A stretch of DNA of 8,818 nucleotides from a bacterium HR36. Its GTDB lineage: Bacteria; Planctomycetota; Planctomycetia; Gemmatales; HRBIN36. The position numbers were made by a program, and so were the translations under genes. Below are positions 1 through 6,649 of the stretch, one piece after another (position 1 is the first letter of the stretch; every line of letters begins with the position of its first letter). Location of the stretch: positions 1 through 8,818 of the forward strand of contig BEIM01000116.1 in NCBI GenBank assembly GCA_002898995.1, given 5' to 3'. A model generated the notes under the pieces. It saw only the letters and a list, made by a program, of their open reading frames with translations. It was not told the DNA's origin and searched no databases.

Positions 1-3
1 TGA
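1..3 (+). other. possible stop codon of an upstream gene, overlapping the next start
   Basis: The window opens with TGATG, so a TGA at 1-3 shares its last base with the ATG of the first DUF1501 gene. In planctomycetes a DUF1549/DUF1553 gene often lies directly before a DUF1501 gene, so this TGA could be the end of such a gene with translational coupling. The upstream reading frame is not visible, so this is inference. Confidence 0.3.
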
Positions 4-1370
4 TGAACCGACGGCGGTTTTTCCAGATCGGCGGCACTGGATTGTTCGGCCTGACCTGGGCTGACATGTTCCGGGCGCAGGCGGCTAACAAGGCAAACGG
101 CAACCGCGCAAAGGCCAAGCAGGCCATCTTCATCTTCCTGCCGGGCGGGCCGCCGCACCAAGACATGTTCGATATGAAGCCGGACCAGCCGGAGCAGGTT
201 CGCGGTCCATTCAAGCCGATCAAGTCGAAGGTGTGGGGGCTGGATGTGTGTGAACACCTGCCGCGGCTGGCCCAGATCGCCGACAAGTATACGATCCTGC
301 GCTCGGTCAACGCTCGCGGCTTTCCACTGGCCGGCGGGCACTTCGGTGGCCTGTGCTGGAAATGCGGCAACCGCCGCAGTACCGTGGGCACGCCCAAGTA
401 CCCCGCCTACGGTTCGGTCGTGGCCAAGCTGTTGCCGTCGCCCCGGGACCTACCAAGCTTCGTGGTGATGGGCGACCTCGATAAGTTTGCCCCTGGAATG
501 AAGGAAAACTACCTGGGACCGGCTTACAACCCGCTGAGGATCACTTTGTCTAACGACTCCAGAGTCGGCTTTGGGGATCGTAATAACGGACCCACATTCT
601 CGGACATCACCCGCCTGCAGTTCGACGCGGCCGATCTGGAGCGCAGCGCCGAATTGCTCCGTTCCCTAGAGGAGCAGCTGCGGCAACAAGACCGGGCCGA
701 GCGCTTGCTCGAAGCCATGGACCAGTTCCAACAGAAGGCCTTTGATATCCTACGTTCGCCGAAGCTGCGTAATGCAGTGGATTTGCGGCAGGAGTCGGAG
801 CAGACGAAAAATCGCTACGGCTTTGGCATAAAAGGCGAATATTTGGGTGGAACGGAAGGGGAGGCGGCACCGCGCATGCTGGCGGCCCGGCGGCTGATTG
901 AGGCGGGCGTTCCCTTCGTGTATCTGGATTTCGGCTCCTGGGATTGGCATGGCGGTCCGGGGCAGCTGCAAAAAGCAGTGACCATGCTGCAAGCCTTTGA
1001 CGCCGCCCTAAGTGCCTTGCTGACTGACCTGGATGATCGAGGTTTGCTCGATTCCACCCTGGTCGTGGCCTGCGGCGAAATGGGGCGCACGCCCTATTTC
1101 CAGGGCAAGGACGGCTATGGCCGCGACCACTGGGCGGCGGCGCAGTTCGTCTTCGTGGCCGGTGGTGGCTTCCGGCGCGGCGCGGTGGTCGGCGCCACCG
1201 ACGCCAAGGCCGCCTACGTCAAGGACAAGGAATACAAGGTCACCAGCCTGGGCAAGACCATCTATCATCTGCTGGGCATCGACCCTGATCGCGAGCTGTA
1301 CACCACCGACAATCGACCGATCAAGATCATCGCCGAGGATGCGCCGCTAATTCGCGAGGCGATTATGTGA
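3..1370 (+). CDS. DUF1501 family protein, Tat-exported
   Basis: A 455-residue protein recognised as DUF1501 (Pfam PF07394), a family with an alkaline-phosphatase/sulfatase-like fold and no established reaction. A twin-arginine signal opens it (NRRRFFQ, residues 2-8, then a hydrophobic stretch to about 20), so it is probably exported folded. Family landmarks follow in order: PGGPPHQDMFDMKP at 47-60, the WDWH segment at 313-316, GEMGRTP at 358-364, GRDHW at 373-377 and the C-terminal YHLLGID at 421-427. These histidines and acidic residues are the likely metal or active-site positions by analogy with the fold. Residues 205-250 are charged and probably helical. Length is normal for the family. 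The ATG overlaps a TGA at 1-3, so no ribosome binding site can be judged. The next gene is 108 bases downstream and encodes its usual genomic partner. The family is certain; the function is not. Confidence 0.93.
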   Translation: MNRRRFFQIGGTGLFGLTWADMFRAQAANKANGNRAKAKQAIFIFLPGGPPHQDMFDMKPDQPEQVRGPFKPIKSKVWGLDVCEHLPRLAQIADKYTILRSVNARGFPLAGGHFGGLCWKCGNRRSTVGTPKYPAYGSVVAKLLPSPRDLPSFVVMGDLDKFAPGMKENYLGPAYNPLRITLSNDSRVGFGDRNNGPTFSDITRLQFDAADLERSAELLRSLEEQLRQQDRAERLLEAMDQFQQKAFDILRSPKLRNAVDLRQESEQTKNRYGFGIKGEYLGGTEGEAAPRMLAARRLIEAGVPFVYLDFGSWDWHGGPGQLQKAVTMLQAFDAALSALLTDLDDRGLLDSTLVVACGEMGRTPYFQGKDGYGRDHWAAAQFVFVAGGGFRRGAVVGATDAKAAYVKDKEYKVTSLGKTIYHLLGIDPDRELYTTDNRPIKIIAEDAPLIREAIM

Positions 1371-1463
1371 GTTGGCTCCGAACCGCAACTGTCTTCCATT
1401 CCTGTGCACTGCCCAGCAATGGCGGGAATAGGGGCAATCTTCCGAAACACGCACTCTGGTCTT

Positions 1464-1471
1464 GAGGAGGT
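1464..1471 (+). promoter_or_regulatory. Shine-Dalgarno site setting the GTG start at 1479
   Basis: GAGGAGGT is a near-perfect anti-16S match ending 7 bases before the GTG at 1479. An upstream in-frame GTG at 1404 has no comparable site and would put 25 residues in front of the signal peptide. The site therefore decides the start. Confidence 0.8.
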
Positions 1472-1478
1472 GTGCCTC

Positions 1479-3749
1479 GTGAGTGGACCACGACTTGGCG
1501 TTGGCGGAATGGTGCTGATCGCGGCCGTGCTGTTTGCGAGCGAGTGGCGAAGCCTGGCCGACGAGAACTCCGACCCGCACGGCATCGAGTTCTTCGAAAG
1601 CAAGATTCGGCCTGTCCTGGTCAAGCATTGCTACGAGTGCCACTCGGCGAAGGCATCCAAGGTCAAGGGTGGCCTACTTCTGGAGAGCCGCGACGGCCTG
1701 CGCCGGGGCGGTAATAGTGGACCGGCCCTGGTGCCGCGACGACCGGACGAAAGCCTGCTCATCCAGGCCCTGAGGCACCAGGGCATGAAGATGCCGCCCA
1801 AGGAGAAATTGCCCGCCGAGGTGATCGCCGACTTTGTTCAGTGGGTCAAGATTGGCGCGCCCGATCCGCGAACGGAGACAACCCCGATCATCAAGGACAC
1901 ATCGGAAGAAAAGGGAAAAAATCTCTGGTCGCTTAAGCCTTTGACGAAGCCGTCCGTCCCTGAGGTCAAGGACGCGACCTGGCCGCTCACCGACATTGAC
2001 CGCTTCATCCTGGCTGGCCTCGAAGCGAAAGGACTGAAGCCCGTGGCCGATGCCGAGCCACACGTGCTGCTGCGTCGGCTTCACTATGTCCTGATCGGCC
2101 TGCCGCCCACACCGGAGCAAGTCGAGCGCTTTGAAGAAGCCGCACGCCGCAATCGGCAGGCTGCGATCGAGCAGGTAGTGGACGAATTGTTGGCCTCGCG
2201 GCATTTCGGCGAACGCTGGGCCAGGCACTGGCTTGATTTGGCCCGCTACGCCGATGTCAGGGGCACCACGGCACCGTCGCCTTATCCCGAAGCCTGGCGC
2301 TACCGCGAATATGTCATTCATGCTTTCAATTCCGACAAGCCCTTTGATCGGTTCGTTCGCGAGCAGTTGGCTGGTGATCTGCTGCCGGCCGCCTCGCCCG
2401 AGGAGCGGGCTGCGAACCTTATTGCCACCGGCTACCTGGCGCTGTTTCACATCGTCGCTGCCGACCGCGACCCGGAAAAACGCAAGCTCGACGTGATCGA
2501 CGAGCAACTCGATGTCCTGGGCAAGAACTTCCTGGGCATCTCGCTGGGTTGCGCACGCTGTCACGATCACAAGCTCGATCCGGTGTCTATGCACGATTAC
2601 TACGCCTTGGCCGGTATCTTTCGCAGTACCAATCCCGGCAGTGTCGCGCTCGGCAAGATGCCCACCGATGTGCCGGTCTGGATGCGCGGCGAAAACATCA
2701 AGGTCGTGGGCGTTCAGGACGAGAAAAGTCCGCGCGACGAGCCGATCCATTATCGCGGCGAAGTGGAAAACACGGGCGAGCTTGTGCCGCGCGGGTTTCC
2801 GACACTGGTACGGATGAAGGCCCCGCCGAGGATCCCGCCGGGTCAGAGTGGCCGGCTGCAGTTGGCCGAGTGGCTGCTGCACGACGACAATCCTCTGACG
2901 GCGCGAGTCATCGTCAATCGTGTCTGGCATCACGTCTTCGGCCAGGGGCTAGTTCGCTCCACCGACAACTTCGGCACGACGGGTGACTCGCCCAGTCATC
3001 CCGAATTGCTCGACTACCTGGCATTGCGCTTCCGCGAGCATCACCATTGTTCCTTCAAGTCCTTTATTAAGGAACTGCTGCTGACCCGCACCTGGCAACT
3101 GAGTGCCCAGGCCGATGGCCGCGCACTCGCGGTCGATCCCGATAATCGTTTGCTCTGGCGGGCCAACCGGCGGCGGCAAGACGCGGAGGCGCTGCATGAT
3201 GCCCCGCTGTTTGTGGCCGGCCGTCTCGACCTCGAACCAGCGACCTACACGGTGCCGGCTTCCTTTAAGGGGGCGGGCAACCAGGGAAGCACCCTCAACT
3301 TGGTGATTCCCGACGGGACGCTGCGGAAACGGGCGATTTACTGGCCCGTCTTTCGCAAGGACGTACCCGTGGCCCTCGACATGCTGGGGATCTTCGACAT
3401 GCCGGTGGCGACATCGCCGCGCGGCAGCCGCGCCGTTTCGGTTGTTCCGTCCCAGGGTCTGTTCCTCCTCAACAGTCCGATGGTTCTGGAGTGTGCCGAG
3501 TCGCTGGCCGACAAGCTGCTGGACGATGCGACAATCCGCACGGATGAAGTTCGCGTCGAGCAGCTTTATCGGCGTTTGTTCGCCCGCAAACCGGCCGGTC
3601 CGGAGCGTGAGCGGGCGCTGCGGTTTGTCCGTACTTTCGCCAGTGAGGTGCAAAAAAGTGGCAGCGCAGCAGAGGCAGCTCGCCGCGTCGCCTGGACCCG
3701 GCTTTGCCACACATTGCTGATTGCCAATGAATTTCTGGTGGTGGAATGA
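1479..3749 (+). CDS. PSCyt1/DUF1549/DUF1553 (PSD1) planctomycete cytochrome-domain protein
   Basis: A 756-residue secreted protein with three planctomycete-typical domains (Pfam PF07635, PF07583, PF07587). The GTG start is chosen for the strong ribosome binding site at 1464-1471 and because it opens a clean Sec signal peptide, with cleavage likely after SLA at residues 25-27. PSCyt1 covers about 40-130, with haem motif CYECH at 51-55 and KMPP (Met105) as likely axial ligand. DUF1549 covers about 171-385 (from DIDRFILAGLEAKGL) and holds a second CxxCH, CARCHDHK, at 358-365. DUF1553 covers about 457-730, with the typical NRVWHHVFGQGLV block near 479-491. Only about 70 residues separate DUF1549 from DUF1553, with no inserted LamG or carbohydrate-binding domain, so this is a compact version. 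It follows a DUF1501 gene, the usual partner. The domains imply haem binding and possible electron transfer at the cell surface; the substrate is unknown. Confidence 0.93.
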   Translation: MSGPRLGVGGMVLIAAVLFASEWRSLADENSDPHGIEFFESKIRPVLVKHCYECHSAKASKVKGGLLLESRDGLRRGGNSGPALVPRRPDESLLIQALRHQGMKMPPKEKLPAEVIADFVQWVKIGAPDPRTETTPIIKDTSEEKGKNLWSLKPLTKPSVPEVKDATWPLTDIDRFILAGLEAKGLKPVADAEPHVLLRRLHYVLIGLPPTPEQVERFEEAARRNRQAAIEQVVDELLASRHFGERWARHWLDLARYADVRGTTAPSPYPEAWRYREYVIHAFNSDKPFDRFVREQLAGDLLPAASPEERAANLIATGYLALFHIVAADRDPEKRKLDVIDEQLDVLGKNFLGISLGCARCHDHKLDPVSMHDYYALAGIFRSTNPGSVALGKMPTDVPVWMRGENIKVVGVQDEKSPRDEPIHYRGEVENTGELVPRGFPTLVRMKAPPRIPPGQSGRLQLAEWLLHDDNPLTARVIVNRVWHHVFGQGLVRSTDNFGTTGDSPSHPELLDYLALRFREHHHCSFKSFIKELLLTRTWQLSAQADGRALAVDPDNRLLWRANRRRQDAEALHDAPLFVAGRLDLEPATYTVPASFKGAGNQGSTLNLVIPDGTLRKRAIYWPVFRKDVPVALDMLGIFDMPVATSPRGSRAVSVVPSQGLFLLNSPMVLECAESLADKLLDDATIRTDEVRVEQLYRRLFARKPAGPERERALRFVRTFASEVQKSGSAAEAARRVAWTRLCHTLLIANEFLVVE

Positions 3750-3775
3750 CCACAGATATGCAGGTTCTTTTTCTC

Positions 3776-3788
3776 GCGGCTCGGCCGC
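3776..3788 (+). other. short GC hairpin after the cytochrome gene
   Basis: GCGGC-tcg-GCCGC forms a 5-bp stem with a 3-base loop, 26 bases past the stop of the preceding gene. A T-rich run precedes it but no T-tract follows, so it is not a canonical intrinsic terminator. It may only be chance in GC-rich DNA. Confidence 0.25.
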
Positions 3789-3801
3789 TTCGCAGGCTCC
3801 C

Positions 3802-4023
3802 GTGCCCTCACATAAACGAGCCGTGCCGCTCGCATTGTTTACGGTTGTCCTGGGACTTGGATTGGTTCGCACGGCCGAACCCAAGGCCATTGCGCCTCAG
3901 GAGTTCGACAAACTCCATCAAATGGCTGGGTATCGCCTTCGAGTGAGTGCAGTACCGACCGCGGCAGAGCCGGTGGTGCCGCGCGGTGGCCGGGGTCTTG
4001 TGGAACGGAGATTTGCAAATTGA
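3802..4023 (+). CDS. putative small secreted protein, possibly a truncated gene remnant
   Basis: This GTG-started frame of 73 residues begins like a signal peptide: basic KR at residues 5-6, hydrophobic core about 7-22, possible cleavage after TA at 23-24. It is followed by APQEFDKLHQM at 31-41. From memory, that segment resembles the N-terminus of a class of secreted planctomycete hypothetical proteins that normally continue for a further hundred or so residues. Here the resemblance stops at residue 41, and a short Arg/Pro/Gly-rich tail of low-complexity appearance runs to the TGA. The ribosome binding site is weak (AGG at 3794-3796). The tail spans a hairpin and part of a palindrome. It could be a genuine small protein, a pseudogene truncated at its 3' part, or a chance frame. 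The product of translation is uncertain. Confidence 0.35.
   Translation: MPSHKRAVPLALFTVVLGLGLVRTAEPKAIAPQEFDKLHQMAGYRLRVSAVPTAAEPVVPRGGRGLVERRFAN
3960..3983 (+). other. 7-bp inverted repeat in the gap before the propeller operon
   Basis: CGCGGCA at 3960-3966 pairs with TGCCGCG at 3977-3983 around a 10-base loop. No T-run follows, so intrinsic termination is unlikely. It lies inside the tail of the putative small frame, and could equally be a regulatory RNA structure or a by-product of GC-rich sequence. Confidence 0.3.
4011..4020 (+). promoter_or_regulatory. perfect 10-bp palindrome, candidate operator
   Basis: ATTTGCAAAT is a perfect AT-rich palindrome in an otherwise GC-rich stretch, 37 bases before the ATG of the propeller gene. 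Its position suits a regulator site for the downstream four-gene unit. A TTGACT at 4020-4025 resembles a -35 box, but no -10 element follows at proper spacing. Functional status is speculative. Confidence 0.22.
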
Positions 4024-4040
4024 CTAACGCAATCGCTAAA

Positions 4041-4045
4041 AGGAG
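4041..4045 (+). promoter_or_regulatory. Shine-Dalgarno AGGAG for the propeller gene
   Basis: AGGAG lies 12 bases before the ATG at 4058, a little far. A second option is GGAG at 4060-4063, six bases before an in-frame GTG at 4070, which would give a protein beginning at residue 5 (then KWLLSISG). Both starts leave the signal peptide intact. Confidence 0.5.
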
Positions 4046-4057
4046 CCGGACCTAAGA

Positions 4058-5299
4058 ATGGAGACCGCCGTGAAATGGCTACTGTCTATCTCGGGAGTGT
4101 TTACCGTTTTGCTCTCTGGAAACGGTTTCTGTCAGTACATTCCGAGCCGCATCGAATATGTCGCAGATATTTACGAGTGGCGCGTGGATGTCTTCGCCGG
4201 CGCGGCCAACGCAAATGGTTTTGTGCAGGGGCCGCTGCGCCAGGCAGGCATCGGCCACGGTACCTGGAGCATGTGCTTTTTCCCAGATGGGCAAGCCTTT
4301 CTTGCCTTAGATGGGCTGATCATGACCATCACCCATGACCGCATCGTGCGATTCCTCGCTGGCACTCCCGGAGTCACTGGTTATCAGGATGGCCTGGCAG
4401 CCCAGGCCCTGCTGGGACGCGAGATCAGCGTCTGCCCCGACGGCAAAGGTGGACTTTACATCGGCGATCGCTCCAACCGCTGCCTTCGCCGGTTGACAAG
4501 CAAAGAAAAGCAGTGGCTGGTTGAGACGGTGGCAGGGAGTCAGGACCAGCCGCCCTCGGAAGACCTGCTCCGATGTGTCCGCGAGGAAAACAAACTGCCT
4601 CCTGTCACCCTGAAAGCTGAATTGATCGACGGGACGGGCAAGAAAGCCCGTTTCAGCTATCTGCATGCCAACGTCATCGCCGATGCAGAGGGCAACGCCT
4701 ACCTCATGGACAGTAACTATCTCCGAAGGATTACGCCGCAAGGGACCGTCGAGACGCTCAATCCCAAGGGTGGTACGGGACCGCCCGCACAGGAAGAAGA
4801 GGAGCCGCTCGAATCGGCGAAGTTCCGTTTGATCATGGGCGGTGGCATGTGCTTTGGCGGCGATGGCAACATCTATGTGGCCGACCGGTGGAACCATTGC
4901 ATTCGCAAGGTCGATTTGCGAAGGAAAACCGTATCCATCGCGGTTGGCCCAGGCCGCGGCTACGTGGATGGACCCGAGAAGAGATGCGGTTTCCACGATT
5001 CACCAAGCCTGATCGTCTATGATCCGTATCGAAAGCGTTTCTATATCAGCGGCGTGGATGATTGGGGCCTGCGCACTTGGGAAAAGGGCTTCATGAAGAC
5101 CATCGCCGGCGGCAACAACAAGAACAAGGGCCTGGAAGGGCCTGCCAAGGAATCGCTCATTCAGTGGGGTCGGGTCATTGCCGTTGATCCGCGTCCGCCC
5201 CACGACATTTACTTTCGCAGTGGCGGACCGTTTTGGCACGGACGCATCGGTCGGTTGTTTCGGCCGGCAGATCATGGCCAAAAAGAGGGAAACCGATGA
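4058..5299 (+). CDS. secreted NHL-repeat beta-propeller protein
   Basis: A 413-residue protein with an N-terminal hydrophobic signal (about residues 6-20; no AxA site or lipobox is clear, cleavage perhaps near 25). The body has NHL-like repeats: AGTPGVTGYQDG at 101-112 with QALL following, GGLYIGDRSNRCLRRLT at 131-147, GNAYLMDSNYLRRITPQG at 212-229, GNIYVADRWNHCIRKVDL at 270-287, and a further TIAGGNN at 348-354. Each pairs a 'G-x-hydrophobic-Y-hydrophobic-D' strand with an 'IR/LRR' strand, as in NHL propellers. These are usually binding or scaffold domains, with enzymatic versions known; no catalytic motif is recognised here. Residues 245-249 form an acidic run, probably a loop. Its last four bases overlap the next gene as ATGA, which suggests translational coupling. 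An alternative GTG start at 4070 is possible. Confidence 0.85.
   Translation: METAVKWLLSISGVFTVLLSGNGFCQYIPSRIEYVADIYEWRVDVFAGAANANGFVQGPLRQAGIGHGTWSMCFFPDGQAFLALDGLIMTITHDRIVRFLAGTPGVTGYQDGLAAQALLGREISVCPDGKGGLYIGDRSNRCLRRLTSKEKQWLVETVAGSQDQPPSEDLLRCVREENKLPPVTLKAELIDGTGKKARFSYLHANVIADAEGNAYLMDSNYLRRITPQGTVETLNPKGGTGPPAQEEEEPLESAKFRLIMGGGMCFGGDGNIYVADRWNHCIRKVDLRRKTVSIAVGPGRGYVDGPEKRCGFHDSPSLIVYDPYRKRFYISGVDDWGLRTWEKGFMKTIAGGNNKNKGLEGPAKESLIQWGRVIAVDPRPPHDIYFRSGGPFWHGRIGRLFRPADHGQKEGNR
5285..5289 (+). promoter_or_regulatory. Shine-Dalgarno GAGGG setting the start at 5296
   Basis: GAGGG lies six bases before the ATG at 5296, inside the end of the preceding gene. An in-frame start at 5233 would add 21 residues in front of a good signal peptide and deepen the overlap, so 5296 is preferred. 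Confidence 0.6.
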
Positions 5300-6633
5300 G
5301 ACACAACTCCCTGATTCTCGTGGTTGGTTTTTTGCTGGCGGCCGGCGCTGGCCGGGCTGATGAAGTGACCCTTGGCAGCGAAAAAACGATCGTGTCGGGA
5401 GCAACGGTTGCCCAGGCTACGGCTGCTTTCGGAGACGGCATCTACTTCGTGGTCTGGCAGGATGGTTGGCCGGGCGTGGACGCGACCGCGGACATCAAGG
5501 GTCTGCGCCTGAAGGCGGATACTTTGGAAGCGCTCGACAAGTCGCCGCTGACTATTTGCGCCGCCCCTGATGCTCAAGAAGCGCCGGCAGTGGTTTTTGC
5601 AGAGGGCGTTTTTCTGGTCGTCTGGCAGGATTTCCGCAACGGCCGCACTTATCGGATCCGCGCCAGGCTAGTGGACGCGAAAAGCGGCCAGGTTTGCGGC
5701 AACGAAATCGCCATCCCAGAAGCGGCCGGGAACCAATGCCGCCCCGCCGTGGCTAGTGACGGCAAGACCTCCTTCGTAGTCTGGCAAGAAGTGGGCAACC
5801 AGGATAGATACGGCATTCGTGGTCTACGCATCTCCTCCAGCGGTAAAGTGCTCGATGGGGCTGCCCATCTGTATGCAGCACGGGGTACTTCCCCGATGGT
5901 GAGCGCCTCCACCAAGGCGGTGCTAGTCGCCTGGAGCAACCGGGAACGGAACCGCGCAACCACAGCCGCTATCCTGGTAGATTCAATCTCGGGGCAAATA
6001 AGTAAAGACCTGGGCACGATCAACAGTTGTTGTGGCGATGCTTTGCATTGCTCCGGCGACGGGCTGGGTAACTTCATTACGGTGGCGGCACGAGCCAGCT
6101 TGCCGGATCCTTGGGGCTGGGGCGAGCCGGGGGCCGTCGTATTCTCGCGTGTTCGCGCCGACGGCGTCACCCCCGAGAGCAAACTGGACTACGGCTACCG
6201 CCTGAGCAACCTATGTTCGCGGAGTGTTCCCAACGTAGTCGATGCGGCAGTGTGGAAAGGCAGCAAGACCTGGGACGCCGGAGCGGTCGGTGGTTTTCCT
6301 GGGACACAAGATGGGCTTTGGCCAATTGGCTTGCCTGCCGTTGTCCACGCCGGTAAGGATCTGTACCTGTTAGCTTGGGTCAAGGGCAGCATCGGCAATG
6401 ACAAGCTCACCGTGACCAGCTTGGATATCTGGATTCGGGGTGTCGGTGCTCACGATTGCGCCGTGCGCCTGGCCGACCTGAAGGCGGCGGGTGAGCGAGA
6501 AGTGGACGAAACACGGCCAGTTTTAATCCAAGGGCCGCAAGGCGAAGTGCTGCTACTGTACTTACGTTTGAAAACGGGCGCCGCCCGGCAGATTGCGGCT
6601 CGACGGATCATCCTTGGCCGGGAGGCAAAATAG
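5296..6633 (+). CDS. secreted VVWQD-repeat protein, probable beta-propeller
   Basis: A 445-residue protein with a clear Sec signal peptide (hydrophobic core about 6-18, cleavage after GRA at 19-21). The mature part is built of repeats: VVWQD at 52-56, VVWQD at 108-112, VVWQE at 161-165 and VAWSN at 211-215, spaced 56, 53 and 50 residues. Weaker copies follow at LLAWVKG (358-364) and LLYLRLK (420-426). Each repeat has a preceding PAV-x-x-DG or similar turn and a following IRGLRI/IRARLV strand. This pattern suggests six or seven propeller blades; I know of similar VWQD-type repeats in secreted bacterial proteins, but cannot name a Pfam family with confidence. Eight cysteines are present (88, 134, 148, 245, 246, 252, 307, 388), which is notable and suggests disulfides. 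It overlaps the preceding gene by 4 bases and ends 16 bases before a DUF1501 gene, so it is co-transcribed with both. Function unknown; a ligand-binding or scaffold role is inferred. Confidence 0.83.
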   Translation: MRHNSLILVVGFLLAAGAGRADEVTLGSEKTIVSGATVAQATAAFGDGIYFVVWQDGWPGVDATADIKGLRLKADTLEALDKSPLTICAAPDAQEAPAVVFAEGVFLVVWQDFRNGRTYRIRARLVDAKSGQVCGNEIAIPEAAGNQCRPAVASDGKTSFVVWQEVGNQDRYGIRGLRISSSGKVLDGAAHLYAARGTSPMVSASTKAVLVAWSNRERNRATTAAILVDSISGQISKDLGTINSCCGDALHCSGDGLGNFITVAARASLPDPWGWGEPGAVVFSRVRADGVTPESKLDYGYRLSNLCSRSVPNVVDAAVWKGSKTWDAGAVGGFPGTQDGLWPIGLPAVVHAGKDLYLLAWVKGSIGNDKLTVTSLDIWIRGVGAHDCAVRLADLKAAGEREVDETRPVLIQGPQGEVLLLYLRLKTGAARQIAARRIILGREAK

Positions 6634-6637
6634 GCGC

Positions 6638-6642
6638 GGAGG
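6638..6642 (+). promoter_or_regulatory. Shine-Dalgarno GGAGG setting the start at 6650
   Basis: GGAGG lies seven bases before the ATG at 6650. An in-frame start at 6593 would overlap the preceding gene by 41 bases with no comparable site, so 6650 is chosen. Confidence 0.7.
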
Positions 6643-6649
6643 GAGAGCA

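Noticed and set aside
1404..1478. N-terminal extension of the cytochrome-domain gene from GTG 1404
   Set aside because: There is no ribosome binding site, and it would place 25 residues before a good signal peptide; the GTG at 1479 has a strong site.
1371..1478. CCATT/AATGG pairing and possible terminator between the first two genes
   Set aside because: A 5-bp stem with a 17-base loop and no T-run is too weak to call; the two genes are likely co-transcribed.
1674..2933. 419-codon open frame on the minus strand
   Set aside because: It lies wholly opposite the DUF1549/DUF1553 gene, has no recognisable domain, and is the kind of long antisense frame that GC-rich coding DNA produces.
2949..3890. 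313-codon open frame on the minus strand
   Set aside because: It is mostly opposite the conserved DUF1553 domain and its translation shows no family features or signal peptide.
3758..3946. Alternative small frame starting at ATG 3758
   Set aside because: Its opening looks briefly hydrophobic but the rest is Arg/Pro/Cys-rich with no sensible secreted-protein pattern; the overlapping frame from 3802 has a better signal peptide.
4307..4996. 229-codon open frame on the minus strand
   Set aside because: It is antisense to well-defined NHL repeats and has no domain of its own.
5233..5295. Upstream start for the VVWQD-repeat gene
   Set aside because: It would overlap the previous gene by 67 bases and bury the signal peptide; 5296 fits ATGA coupling and has a ribosome binding site.
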